Positions 1 through 12,060 are shown, counted from the stretch's first letter. The stretch: 64,000 nt of DNA from Nissolia schottii (GCA_003254905.1 QANU01016478.1:397853-461852), one strand, 5' to 3'. A program made the numbers and translations. Notes: generated by a model from the sequence alone, not told the origin.

Positions 1-423
1 GTCTGCTTAATCTTGACCTCTTTAAAAAAAAATTAAAAAAAAATCAATCAACTAGTGAATTGATAGTGTCATGGCATCTAAACTCTTGAACACTTTAGTA
101 GGACTGCCAAGTACCCCCATTTAATTGATAAATTCAAATGCACATATATCACTTTACTTTGCCAGTCGCAAAGTCTCACAATGTGCAATAACTGCAAAGC
201 AATCCTGCCTAACTAAATCCCCAAGAAAGAAGGGGAAAAAAAGGGTCTTAATCTTATCTCAAAATTTATTGCATGTCCGTTAGTAAGTTATCTTTTGAGC
301 TAATCTTCAAGTACAAGTCATCTTAAACTAAACTGCCACCAAATCAGTAACGTCCACAAAAATTGAAGCTTCAGTTTTGTCAAAACCGACACAGAACACA
401 TACTGAGAGAATTAAAAACATAC

Positions 424-869
424 CACGGTTCCTTCTTAGTCTTTTCTATCAAATCTTCATCAAATAAGAAGAGAACGGCAGCATAAACCAAATGGATCGT
501 CACTAAGGCCAACTTCAAGCACAACGAAGACCTCCGTGCTGAAATTCAGGAACCGAGATTCAGGAAATTAAAAAATTAAAAATAGAAAATTTTAAGGAAA
601 AAAAAATGAAATTTCAGAACAGTCAAGCATAGCATTCACCATCCAGCATGCAAATTCGGATAAAAACACAAATTAAGCAAGAAATTAAAAACCAAAAAAA
701 TTCAAGTGCTAAATCAACTACACTCCCTGCTTTCTCGGGCAACCAGACAGAGAGAGAGAGAGTGTCGAGACGAACCGGGATCAACGAGGCACGGAAAAAA
801 TCGGAGGCAGCGATCCATCGGTTGATCCCAAGGGAAAAGCATAGGGCGGCATATACCAACAATCGTCAT
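424..869 (-). CDS. Protein S-acyltransferase (DHHC type, PAT10-like), 5' part only
   Basis: Two coding exons can be built on the minus strand: 776-869 (31 codons plus 1 base) and 424-538, with GT donors and an AG acceptor and matching phase. The joined protein starts MTIVGICRPMLFPWDQPMDR, continues through PARRSSLCLK, a hydrophobic stretch at about residues 38-57, and ends FDEDLIEKTKKEPW at a donor. This N-terminal layout (short cytosolic cysteine-containing start, first membrane span, then EKTKxxPW) resembles plant DHHC palmitoyltransferases of the PAT10/TIP1-like kind, which attach palmitate to cysteines of Golgi and tonoplast proteins. The DHHC domain itself lies beyond the left edge. An in-frame ATG also exists at 921-923. 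I chose 867-869 because the protein from there aligns with the family start. Exon 3 was not found in bases 1-423, so that stretch is read as intron. Confidence 0.72.
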
Positions 870-1668
870 GAAATTAAACTGAGAGCCATGGGAAGGAAAC
901 GATTCGAAATCGGAGATTGGCAAGTGTGTTTGTTTCTAGGGAAACCAAAATTTTCCCGAGAAAACCACAGGGGTTGGAGATGATTTTAATTTTAATTTTA
1001 ATTATTATTATACGGAGCTACTAGTTGTTTATCTGTCTAACTATCTTTCAACTCTATCAGACTTTGAGAGGGTGCGCACTGCGCAACTTCCGTGTAATTT
1101 AGCGCGCGGTCTTTCCACTCTTCGGAAGGGGCAAGATGGGATTAAGAGTGAGTGAGACTGTTAGTTATTGAAATTTGAGGGGGTTTTTTTTAACTTTTTT
1201 ATAAATAAAAAATAATCATTTATGTGCTATAATTTAAGGAATTTTAATTGAAGCAAGTTAATCTGGATCCAAATCATTCAACTACCCGTTAGTTGGATCA
1301 AGTTATATTTTTAGCCATTTGTTGGCGAATTCTAGCACGTAACATGTCAGTAATAAATACTATTCCAGTATTCTGTATAAAAATAAACAAAAAGATTCCA
1401 GTGTTAAGAAATGCGAATGGCATCATCTATATAAAAATAAAAAATAAAAAAATGTGTGTCCCAAGGATACTAGAGAAATAAATTTTTGAGATTAGAATGA
1501 AAAGGTTAGAAAAATTGGATAATTTTATTAGAGAATAGATATTTATTTTTTATTAATACTGAAAATAAATAATTTTATTAAAAATTAAGGAAAGAGATAT
1601 AGTGGACCAAACCTAATTGTAACTAAGGGCAGCTATATTTTCGGAACGCCTTTGTAATAATAGTAAAG

Positions 1669-1670
<2 letters not shown>
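870..1670 (-). promoter_or_regulatory. Likely 5' UTR and promoter of the S-acyltransferase gene
   Basis: This is the sequence upstream of the minus-strand ATG at 869. The first 110 bases carry no stop in the coding frame back to an alternative ATG at 923. Beyond about 1000 it turns AT-rich and has no credible frame on either strand. A GC-rich patch at 1068-1120 (GCGCACTGCGCAACTTCC and AGCGCGCGG) is the only compositional island. No clear TATA box could be assigned. Confidence 0.35.

Positions 1671-1713
<43 letters not shown>
1671..1713. repeat. (TA)n microsatellite
   Basis: An uninterrupted run of about 21 TA dinucleotides. It is likely to vary in length between accessions. Confidence 0.97.
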
Positions 1714-1715
<2 letters not shown>

Positions 1716-1854
1716 CCTAATATAGTATTATCAAAATTATCATCTAACAACAATTAAGTTTGTAGTTTAGTGGTTGTTTTTGCACTTCGTCAAACGGAAT
1801 TAGTATAATTCAAGTCATAGAATAGATAAAATGTTGATTGTTCGGTCCTTTTTA

Positions 1855-2310
1855 ACTGGTGCATGATGGCTTGCTCAAGAATGAATTGGGTTCCTTCTTG
1901 GGTGTGTTTGTTGTGAACATTGCGAATGTCTCTATTTCCGACAACGCTGAGCTCTTTGGAACCTTACATGGTCTTATTTTGGTGCGTGAAAGAGGCTAAC
2001 AACATGTTTTGACTTCAAACTCTTGGCAAGTTTGTAATCTCCTAAAAAAATGTTGTGAATGTTTCCAGCTTTCTGCCTTTTGCTAATGTGATTGTTCTTC
2101 ATATTCAGACGTTACTGCAGATGGTTGATCCCTTCGCCAATAGTGGCCATGCGATTAAGTCGTAGTTGGTGTCTTATGAGTCTCTCCTAGATTGTGTTAA
2201 AGTTGCATTTGCCCTTGATGTAAAGGGCTTAAGCCCCTTTAAATCTCTCGTTGTTTTGTTTTTTTTATTGTTGCTTTGCACTTGGTCTCCCATAAAAAAA
2301 AGTAAAAAAA
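1855..2310 (+). mobile_element. 5'-truncated LINE, RNase H end and A-rich tail
   Basis: From 1868 a frame reads GLLKNELGSFLGVFVVNIAN and then AELFGTLHGLILVRERG before a stop at 2000. This is the plant LINE-type RNase H pattern (G-L-x-N-x-x-G-x-F then AEL-x-x-x-x-x-GL-x-L-x-x-ERG). After the stop the sequence is no longer open. It ends in an A-rich tail at 2292-2311, as expected of a non-LTR retrotransposon copied from a polyadenylated RNA and truncated at its 5' end. The element is dead. The 5' border is approximate. Confidence 0.6.
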
Positions 2311-2314
2311 AATT

Positions 2315-2860
2315 TAATTATTTCCTAATCTATATTACATTAGTTAATAATATTATTGTTTTGTCTTATTTTGTCACTCAAATTTATCAAGTGTCTTTAT
2401 GAATTTTTCATAGATTTGTTAAGAGGATAACTAGGTTAAATTTAATATAAAAAATTTTATTATTATTATTCAATATTACTAAAAGAAGTGATATATTAGT
2501 GTATTATTAAGAGCATTTGACTTTTACAATATAAAAGTCATTAAATTAATACAATAAAATATATTAGTGACTTTTGTGATAAAAAAAGGTCTGTTTACTA
2601 TTTTAGTAAAAAAATATTAATTATTTCCTAACAACCTATATGAATTACACTAACTCATAATATTTTTTATTTTTCTTATTTTATCTCTCAAATTTAGCAA
2701 ATGTATTTATGAGTTGTTCGTAGATTTGTTAAGAAGATAGGTAGGTTAAATAGTTACGAAGCTTAAAAAGAAGCGATATATTAATGTTTTATTAAGAGTG
2801 TTTGACTTTTTACAATATAAAGGTCACTAATATAATAAAATATACTTCACAATATAAAAT
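2315..2860. repeat. Tandem direct duplication, unit about 303 bp
   Basis: Two diverged copies lie head to tail. The anchor TAATTATTTCCTAA occurs at 2315 and TAATTATTTCCTAA at 2618, a shift of 303 bases. The similarity then runs through a block around ATAGATTTGTTAAGA, TGATATATTA/CGATATATTA and ACAATATAAAAGTCA/ACAATATAAAGGTCA. The pair starts directly behind the LINE tail. The sequence is AT-rich and non-coding. Confidence 0.75.
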
Positions 2861-3664
2861 ATTCAGCACTAATAAAGTATCAAAATTAATATCATAATAC
2901 AAAATTAATCTCTAAACATCTTATAAGTTAATTTTTTCAATAATTTGATTTATGAAAAGTTTGTTAGTATCATATAAAATATGAAATTATAACAAAATTT
3001 AATGAATTTAGTTCTAAAAATTAAGAAAAATAAAAGAATTTAGTAAAATAGGATATTTATCCCATTAAACGCGTGAGAAATTAAAAAGGTTACGTTATAA
3101 TTAATTTTGTTGTGTACATGAACTTGAAGAGTAAGTTTAATTTCTATTATTAACAGTATAAAATAATTATTTTATATTGTCTGTATCGAAGGGTTTCATG
3201 TCTCTAATGGTAAAATTTTAAAACTTTGAATTCTGATTGATTTCAAAACGCATGACATAACATCTCCTGATTGACTATCAATATAAACTTTTTCTATATT
3301 GTTAATACACAATAGTTATTAAAGTCATTAACATACTATTAAAATTATTTTGTTTTATAATATTTACCTTAAAATTAACAAACACATATTAAAAGCATAA
3401 AAAATTATACATACAAATAATATATGAAAATTGAATTCATTATAATATTCAAAACATATACACCCTTTTAAATTATAATTTAATTTAATGTATTGTGAAC
3501 GTAAAAGTATTTACATAGATATTTAACCATGTACTACTGGTTCAACAAAAAAATCATGTGCTACTGCATAGTAAATGTGTTTATAAAAAAAAATTCAATC
3601 CCTACCATTCATTTTGACCATTAACTATTAATGTGACAATTAACTTAACCATATGATAATGGAT
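2861..3664. other. AT-rich intergenic stretch
   Basis: About 800 bases of AT-rich sequence without any credible coding frame, RNA gene or sharp repeat border. A segment at about 3590-3660 loosely resembles the inverted-repeat end of the element that begins at 3665, but the match is too weak to call a second copy. Confidence 0.5.
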
Positions 3665-3794
3665 TAATTCAATTTTTAATCCCCCAAATCATGCTCATAA
3701 ATTTTTCATTAGGAAATTGTCGCTCATAATTTTTTTAGGGCATTAACATGGATATGATTCTGGATATGTACTCTTTCTTAAAACATGGATGTAA

Positions 3795-3991
3795 AATGGA
3801 ATTTACAAACGTGTAGGGCAAAATACTGAAATTGCCATAGTGTAGGGCGATTTCAGTATTTTTTTTTTAAATAAAAATAAAACTGGTGTTAAAATCGTCA
3901 TGGTCAGCGGCGATTTCAGGGTTGCATTGAAACTAAGTGTAGTAGGCAACAGACAATGCAAGGCTGCAGTAGCAGGTGCATGAAATCGCCT
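3795..3991. repeat. Left subterminal region with repeated GGCGATTTCAG motif
   Basis: The motif GGCGATTTCAG occurs at 3846-3856 and 3909-3919, and inverted as TGAAATCGCC at 3982-3991. Variants occur at the right end at 11924-11935, 11985-11994 and 12004-12014. Clustered subterminal motifs of this kind are usual transposase binding sites in DNA transposons. That role is inferred here. Confidence 0.55.
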
Positions 3992-4370
3992 CATGCAATG
4001 GCGCCCTCCTGCACGCCATTTTCCAAGGCTGCACTTTTGAGGGGGAGACGAGACATGCATCACCGAAGATGCATCATAACTCCTTTATACTAACTTCTCA
4101 CTTCACTATAAATTAACCATCCCTTTCATCAAATATTTTCAAACACTTCAGTTCACTTCACTTCTCAGTTAGTCATCCTTCAAATTTGTTCACTTCACTT
4201 CATTTCAGTAACTCCTCTATTTTTTCACTTCAGTTCTAATTCTCTACAGTTATAATTTTTCTTTGTACTGTAGCGCTTATTTTTTTTAGTTAAGTTCTAA
4301 AGTTTTTTGTTTCAAACAAGTTATAACAAAGAAAAGGTTTATTTGTATTTAAGTGAAAAATAGTATTACG

Positions 4371-6932
4371 ATGGTGAGACCTCAGAAGGAAGAATACTGT
4401 AAATTCGTTGCTACACATCTCAAAAAAAATCCTTCAAAGTGATAAGGTTTATATTTATCTTATAGTCATTATTAATATCGTATTTGATTGTTCATGTGTA
4501 TATTCATGTCTATATTCAAACATATTTTATTTTTGTATTGAAACATAGTCCTAAAAAAGTGAGAAAAAGTATACTCTACACTTGTTTTATTTGTTTATTT
4601 TTTAATGTTAATCATCATTGTTACAGAATGTGCGGCGGTTGCGAACTAGGCACGGGGTTATTGAGCCACTGAATCTCCTTATATGGCCGTATTTGGAAAA
4701 TGTCGCTTTGATACAGGCAACCTTGTTACCCCAAATTGGAGTGAACCAAGGACTTATTTCCGCACTTGTTGAGCTGTGGAGGCCAGAAACCCACATGTTT
4801 CATCTTCCTCACAGTGAGTGTACAATCACGTTGAAGCTGTAACCTCATCGGAGATTGTATTATTGGGACCAAGTCTTGTAAATCTATATTAGGAACTTCT
4901 TGGAGTTACACCCGATCCCAATGACATAGACAAAGCATTTATTAATTCGGTATGGCTGAAAAATAATTTTGGCACCGTTATCCACGACGATATATTTTGC
5001 GCGCGGATATATTTTGCGGTTGTTTGACAATATTTTGTTTTGTGATAAGCATGGTAACTGGATCCATTCAAAGTACTTGGCTATTCTTCGAGATTTGGGT
5101 GACCTGGGAAAATATAGTTGGGATTCCACTATTTTGGCCATGCTTTAAAGATCTTTATATCGCGGTACATGTGCAAATTGTAAAGGAATCAGTGGTTACA
5201 TGGTGCTTCTTCAAGTGTGGGCTTTTCATAGATTTCCTACACTTGCACTCAATCTACATGACCAAAACCAGTTCCATTTTCCCGTTGCGACAAGGTAATA
5301 GTTTATTAAGTTAACAGTTGCAATGTTTATTATTAGTTTAATTATGCCAATTTTTTATTATTATTAACTTAATTAATATAATATCTTGCAAATGGGTTGA
5401 TCATGTACATATTCCCAATGTTCATAATATTATCGTCAAAGAATGCAGAAAAGCCATAGACGACATGGCCCTAGACACGGTATAAATTAAGTAGTTAAAA
5501 TATTTTAAACAGTTGTGTTTTGATAATATCCCCCAGTTGCAATGCTTATTATTAGTTTAATTATGCCCATTTTTTTTATTTTATTAACTTAATTAATATA
5601 ATATAATATCTTGTAGATGGGTTGATCATGTGCATATTCGTAATGTCCATAATATTATCGTCAAACAATGCAAAAAAGCCATAGACGACATGGCCCCAGA
5701 CACTGTATAAATTAAGTAGTTAAAATATTATAAACAGTTGTGTTTTGATAATATCCCACTGCAATTGATTATTTTTGCGTGCAATTTATATGACAATCAT
5801 ATCGTAAACCCAAGATTGCCGCAATCATCCCAGGGGAAGTAAAGAATAAACGAGGTACGTGGTTAGTAGTATGTCCATTAATATGCTTTAAGATTGTTGA
5901 ATCGCATGTAGCTGATCACGTGCTCCGCCAATTTGGTTTGATTCAGACGGTGCCTGTTGGGCCCAACTGCAACATTCTGGGTCACGCTCATAATCTCGAT
6001 TTAAGGGGAAATCCACAAGGGTTGACGTGTATAAACTAGGTGCAAAGACATCATCAGTGGATTCAGATGTGGGACAACTGCATGGCACTAGTCACTGAGA
6101 GACTTATTACTTATAAACCAACTATGCATTGGCAGTGGTATTTGGATAATGGTCGTAAGTTTCTTAAGGAAATACACAATCATCAATAGGTGCCTGATAT
6201 TTGGCAGCAATACTATCCTTCACCACTGCATGGTAATGTGCCCGTGCCCCCACCACATGGATTTGATGATGCGCATCCACATGGTTTCTATGTTTTGCCT
6301 CCCCCCACATGGTTTATTTGCTCTGCCTCCCCAACATGGTTTCTTTGCTCTACCTCCCGTCTGATTTTTATGCTTCGGCTCCCCAAACTGATTTGTATAA
6401 TCCGCCTCCCCAACCTGGTTTCTATGCTTGGCTAGGCGAACGAATGGTTCAACAATTGCACCAAATTAACTAGAACTTTGAATTGTTCAACCTTGACCTC
6501 TTGTAGTCATAATATCCTCAGAATGAAGCTGATGAAGTAGAAGTGACTCCATACCCAGTTAAAGTTGAAGTCACTCTACCTCTATACAGACCTGACACAC
6601 GATCTCCTCTTCTTGGTGAAGGGTACAATGAGCAACAATCATATGGAAGAAGGTCATTCCATGTAGGATCTTCTTCAAGATCTAGTGAGCTACCCATACG
6701 ATCACCAAGAAGATCGGTTGACTTGAATCATGTGGAAGTGTGTAGAGGTGTTTTTGAGGCCTCAGGTTCTGGTACTAGGATTAGGGTACCATTTAATCTA
6801 AATGAGTTGTCAAAGGATGTATCATATGATGACAATGACAACACAAATTATTCAAATCCGAGGCAACCGTCGTCTAGATCTGGTAGAAGGGGAAACCTAT
6901 TTACGAGGGGGGTTGAGGAGTACAGCGATTAA
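4371..6932 (+). pseudogene. Plant mobile domain (MAIN-like) gene, degenerate
   Basis: A short first exon may start at 4371 (MVRPQKEEYCK). After an acceptor at about 4626 the frame reads VRRLRTRHGVIEPLNLLIWP and later LISALVELWRPETHMFHLP, the typical start of the plant mobile domain (PF10536) found in MAIN/MAIL1 proteins. Further domain pieces follow in shifting frames: LGVTPDPNDIDKAF (about 4890), CDKHGNWIHSKYLAILRDLG (about 5040), then LALNLHDQNQFHFP (about 5250). The C-terminal part holds WYLDNGRKFLKEIHNH near 6135 and a proline-rich tail with repeated LPP and PTWF units, and 6543-6932 is an open stretch rich in serine and arginine (RSPRRSVDLN). Several stops and frameshifts break the gene. 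Cellular relatives act in transposon silencing. Copies inside Mutator elements are known in flowering plants. The product here is not expected to function. Confidence 0.72.
5315..5757 (+). repeat. Tandem duplication (219-bp unit) inside the mobile-domain pseudogene
   Basis: The block starting CAGTTGCAATG at 5315 is repeated from 5534 with about 90 percent identity by eye. Each copy holds an intron-like AT-rich part, a TTGCAAATGGG/TTGTAGATGGG acceptor-like junction, and a coding-like part ending GACATGGCCCYAGACAC. Each copy then closes with GTTTTGATAATATCCC. One exon with its flanking intron was therefore duplicated in tandem. Confidence 0.9.
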
Positions 6933-7243
6933 TGGGGCGTTAGGGTAATGTCAACGGAGCTAGTACTAGTGGCGCAGCTGAGCAGGTATATGATCTTCGA
7001 GACCGTGAAAATATTAGGGCACTCAATAGATACACCCCTACAGAGGCACCTAGGCCCATAAGCCAATCCCAAGACTTTTTAAGTTGATACCTGTTTGAAT
7101 TCACCAGGTCCAATGTTAATGTCCCTTATTATTATTATAATAATTATTACTATTATTCTTCTTATAATTATTATTATGCTTATTATTATTAATGTTAATA
7201 TTAATATTATTATTATTAACTAGAAGAATAAAAGTTCCTCCTC

Positions 7244-7246
<3 letters not shown>

Positions 7247-7295
<49 letters not shown>
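7247..7295. repeat. (ATT)n microsatellite
   Basis: About 16 ATT units directly before the telomere-like array. The preceding 100 bases are also built from ATT/TAA units. Confidence 0.95.
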
Positions 7296-7296
<1 letters not shown>

Positions 7297-7299
7297 GAA

Positions 7300-8345
7300 T
7301 AGAACCCTAAACCCTAACCCTAGCCTTAACCTTGAACCCTACACTATAAATCATAACTCTAACCTAACCCTAAATCCTAATCTTAATCTTAACCCTACGC
7401 CTAAACCATAACCCTAACCTCTAAATCCTAACCTAACCCTAACCCTAATCCTAACCCTAACCCCTAAATCATACATCCTAATGCTAAACCCTAAATCCTA
7501 AACCATAACCTTAACTCTATCTTAAACCCTAAACTCTAAATTCTAACCCTAAACCATAACTAATAACCTATAAACCCTAAATCCAAAATCATAACCTTAA
7601 CCCTAACACTAATCATAAACCCTAAATCATAAACCCTTAAACCCTAACCCTAACTTTACCCCTAACCCTTAAACTTTAACTTTAACCCTACACCATAAAT
7701 CCTAACCCTAACCATAACCATACCCTTAACCTAAAACCTAACCTTAACCCTAACATTGAATCATGAACCCTAAATACTAAACCCTAAACCATACCATAAA
7801 TCCTAAACCATAACCCTAACCTTAACCTTAAACCATAAATCATAACCATAAACCCTAAACCATGACCTTAACCCTAACCTAAACCCTAAACCATACATAC
7901 TAACCCTAACCCTAAATCTTGAATAATAAATCCTAAACTATAAACAATAATCCTAACCATAACCCTAACCCTAAACTATAACCTTAACCCTAATCCTAAA
8001 CCATACACTCTAAATCATAAACCTTTAAACCTAAACCATTATCCCTAACCCTAACCCTAATCATAACCATAACCATAACCCTAAATCCTAGCCCTAACCC
8101 ATAAATCCTAAACCATAACCCTAACCATAAGCCTAACATTAACCATAAATCATAAATCCTAACCCCTAAAACCTAAACCATAACCCTAACCCCTAAACCA
8201 TAACCATAAACCTAAATCCTAACCTTAACCTTAAACCCTAGACTATAACCTAAAACTAACCCTAAACCCTAACCTTAACATTAACCCTAAATCTTAAACT
8301 TAACCCTTAACCTTAAATTTAAATCCTAACCCTAACCTAAGCCTT
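7300..8345. repeat. Degenerate telomere-like (CCCTAAA)n array
   Basis: About 1 kb made almost entirely of ACCCTAA, CCCTAAA and variants (AACCATAA, AACCTTAA, AAATCCTAA), in the C-rich orientation on the plus strand. Perfect Arabidopsis-type CCCTAAA units are scattered among many one-base variants, so this is an old interstitial array and not a chromosome end. It lies between the mobile-domain pseudogene and the transposase pseudogene, wholly inside the Mutator-like element. Confidence 0.9.
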
Positions 8346-8497
8346 AAACATGAGTGTAACCCAAATCAATGTTCATATGTGTGTTAGGCATAATACCATG
8401 TTTCACATGGGTGTTAGGCAAATCAATCTTCATAATAACACGTTTCACATAGAATTTTTACATAGAAAAATATTTATCATGTGACAATATTAGTGTT

Positions 8498-11400
8498 CTA
8501 TGTCAGGTGACTTGGCTCCGCACTAGTGTATGGATAATGACTACTGTTGTGACCTGTTCCACGACAAAGTTTACAACGTCTTTGTCACCATCTCTCTGTA
8601 GAATCCATTTCATTTCAGACACGAGTAGATTTCGGCCGGCCTGGTTTGTTGCTCTTCAAACTTTCGTCAGGAATAATGAACAGATATGTAACTCGAGTCC
8701 ACGTTGATTTGTGGCCAATAACCTGAAAATCTTGCTCGTACACCTTGCAAAAGTTGTCCATGGTGTAAACACTGCTGACGTATGCCCGCCAGTCCAGACA
8801 AGTAGTGTCGCAACCTGCCATTACATGAACATACGAAAACTTAAATCTCTAAAACGCGCCACAGTCATAGCATGTCCTCCTCATATCAACCTTGAACTGA
8901 TTGTTTGGTGATAAATCCTTGCAATGGAGCAATTGCGAAACTCTAGAAAATTCGTGAACCTGCAATACACAATCGTGAACTTCATAACCAAAATCCAAAA
9001 CTTGTAAAAATGGATTTACTATTGCATAAAGGTAAGTATAACCTGCACCGTCCCTGTTTGTGTCGTCATTTTTTGTAGTATTTCAGTTAAAAACGCTGAG
9101 TATTCGTAACCTGCATTCCTTTGAGCATGTGAATTTTTGGTGTTTGTAACAAACAAGGCAGACGTATTTCGTATCTTGCATTGATGTCGTTATCGAAAAG
9201 TTGCGAGCCTCTAGAAATTTGGAGTTCATTGATTCTGCTAGGTTTGTCGTCATATGGGAGCAGCGACGTCCACCATTGAAGGCACAAATCCATTTTTCTC
9301 TAGGGATTTCATCAATCCAAGCGACATACGCTTCATTATGCTGCCACAATCTTTTATAACAATGATTGTATTGCTTTACTGTGCTCAAATACCCTGTAAA
9401 AGAAATGTCCAAAACTCATACTCAAATGTAATGAAATAAATATTTGTATGGAAAACTGTAAATAGAAGCAGTAAAAAAAAATGTAACTTTACCAATAGCT
9501 TTCACAAGCTTTTCCATGAACTTCACTTTGAAATGTCTGGCCAAATTCTGTGCAATATGTTTGATACAGTATAGATGGTATGCCCACAAACCACCCATTC
9601 ATCATACTGTGAACTTTATAGACTCGTGCCGATCAAATATCAAGCCAATTTGGCGTCCCTCTGGTAACGATTGTCGCAAATGTTTCAAGAAAAAATGCCA
9701 TGCATCTCCTGTTTCGCCCTCGACAATCGCAAATGCAATGGGAACAATGTTTTGATTACCATATTGTATTGATGTCATCAACAAAACACCCTTGTATTTT
9801 CCATACAAGTGTGTTCCATCCACCTAGATCATAGGCTTGTAGTAATTGAATGTGTTACTACAAGGGCCAAAACCCCAAAATGTACGTCGAAAAGTTATAG
9901 CATCTATCCTAATAGATCCATCGGCGTTGTAAGCATCAGCAGTATCAACTTCAAATGGGCATGAATTATCAAAATGTTGTAATGCAATAAACCAATATGG
10001 CAAGTCATTGTAGGATTGTTCCCAATTGTCGTAGACTTGTGCAATTGCATTTTGCTTTACAAGCCAAGCTTTTCTATATGATGGCTAATATCCTTCGCAG
10101 TCCATAACAGGTGCTTGAATGGAATTTATAGGCATTGTTGGCTTCGCCCTTATTTGTGCCAATATCATGCCAGCAATCTTGAAAGAACTCAACTTTGATT
10201 GGTCACGTGTAAGCCAAATAGCAAGACAAGTGTGAAGGCCGTTGTATTTTGTGACCTGCCAGTAGTAACTATTTTTTTTCAGTGTGGCCCTGATAAGTCA
10301 TTCACATCCTTGACCAACGTTCTTGCATTTGCAAAAGTACATCATCGATTTAGACTCTTTAATTTTGTAATCAACCCCAATATGCAAGCAATGACTTGTA
10401 ATAGCTTATTTAACTGCATCCTTATCAGCAAAATATTTTCCTATGTACAGATCATCACCTGCAAAATAATCATTATGCAAATCTCCAAAATCAGATGCAC
10501 ACACCCCCTCAACATCAAAGGTGCGAAAGAAAGCTGGTAGATCATCCGGTTGTGCATTTCCTTCGTTATCTGTATCATTCAATAAAACCATTAATTAATT
10601 AAATGTAATAACAAACAATTAAAATTATTATTATAGTCAACAGATTTGCAGTCCTCATATGCAAGATCCTTATCACGAGACGAGCATGAAGAATACTTTG
10701 CATATTTGTTAATGTACATAATTAATTTAAGATATAATATTGTTGAACCCATTTTAGTACAAAATATTCACTTTAACTGACTTGACATTAATTTATAAAC
10801 AATTAATTAAAAAAAACTCAATACTCAAATGTAATTACAATAACAATTATTATTGTAGTTTATTTTGCTACTAAACTACAATTTCTAGTCAACAGATTTG
10901 CAATTCTAATACGCAAGATCCTCATCACGAGGCAAGCATAGAGCATATTTTGCATATCTGTAAATGTGCATAATTAATTTAAGATATAATATTGTTCGAC
11001 CCATTTTAGTACTACATATTTCCATTTTGGTTTAATTGACTTTACATTAAATTATAAACACTTAATTATATAATCCAAACAGTTAAATATAATTACAATT
11101 ACAATTATTATCATAGTTTATTTTGCTATTAGATTTATATAAAAATACCTGAATTATCGTTCGTTCCATCGCCTTCAAAAATGTGATTTTCATGCTCGCT
11201 CTAGCGTCTGTCGTCATTTTTCTCTGTGAAGAACTCATCATCTAACAGTAAAGCTGCCTCAACGTCTTGCTAATGCACTTCGTTTGAACTTGGACCAACA
11301 CCTAAATCAATGTTTGCAGATACCTCCTCAAAGTTCACATACATATCAATGCTACTTAGATGTGTCTTACAATTTTCGTATAAATAAAACATTTGTTACA

Positions 11401-11659
11401 CGTGAGCGTCATTTGATATCGTCACAAGCCAATATTTTACCAACTCATTCATGAAAGACACTGGAGTTTTATATCTTATTTTTACCACACTATTTTGAAA
11501 ATGAGAAGATATTATGCCACATAGATCTGCGAATGACATGGACGGCCAAATTACAATAAATTCGGAATCGTGTGGACTAATAAACTCAACACCCTCAACA
11601 TTATTCTTTTACACTGAACCATTGTAAAAAATAAACACAGCAATACTTTCCCTATTCAT
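8498..11659 (-). pseudogene. MudrA-type transposase, degenerate
   Basis: The minus-strand frame starts MNRESIAVFIFYNGSV at 11659, continues with VEGVEFISPHDSEFIVIWPS, then has an acidic stretch before the central domain. The MULE transposase core is visible as VDGTHLYGKYKGVLLMTSIQ (about 9770-9830) followed by VPIAFAIVEGETGDAWHFFL and LIFDRHESI. Next come AYVAWIDEIP and NLAESMNSKFLEAR (9.15-9.35 kb), a damaged SWIM zinc finger near 8830-8890, and a damaged CCHC knuckle CKLCRGTGHNSSHYPY with its last cysteine replaced by tyrosine, ending at the TAG at 8498-8500. The frame is broken by multiple stops, among them positions in SV*KN, HV*QM, VH*QD, RR*SE and MI*VDG, each explained by C to T change in CAA or CAG. 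In an intact copy the product would cut the element ends and integrate them. Confidence 0.82.
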
Positions 11660-11923
11660 TTTTTTTGTGTCAAAACAAAAACACAAATACCCTAAGAGAA
11701 ATGAGAGGATAAAAAAAAAGAATAGATATAAGAGAAGTGAGAGGATGAAAAAGAAAAGAATGAGAGAATGGTGAAGAGGAAGAAGAAGATTACGAGATTG
11801 GTGAAGAGGAAGAAGAAGAATGAGAGAATTGTGAAGAGCTTCAAGCCCCTAGCTCCCATTTACAGGTGAACTCTTGGGTCTTCCCAGTGCATTTTCTTCA
11901 ATCAAAATTTTGACTGAAGGGAG

Positions 11924-12060
11924 TTTGAAATCGCCACCCCTATGGCTATTTCAGCACCCTATAACTTTTTTTAAAAAATGGTACTGAAATCACCATTGCT
12001 TGTGGTGATTTCAGTACCGTCACCCATACATTTGTAAAAAATTTACCAGAAGCCTATTAT
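11924..12060. repeat. Right subterminal inverted repeat of the Mutator-like element
   Basis: Read in reverse this matches 3795-3870: TTTACAAATGTATGGG, then a TACTGAAAT block, then GGTGATTTCAGTACC near a T-run. Imperfect identity fits an old element. The outermost 60 bases differ more between the two ends. Confidence 0.65.

Noticed and set aside
7300..8345. True telomere or assembly chimaera at a chromosome end
   Set aside because: Units are degenerate, the array is only 1 kb, and it is flanked on both sides by parts of one transposable element.
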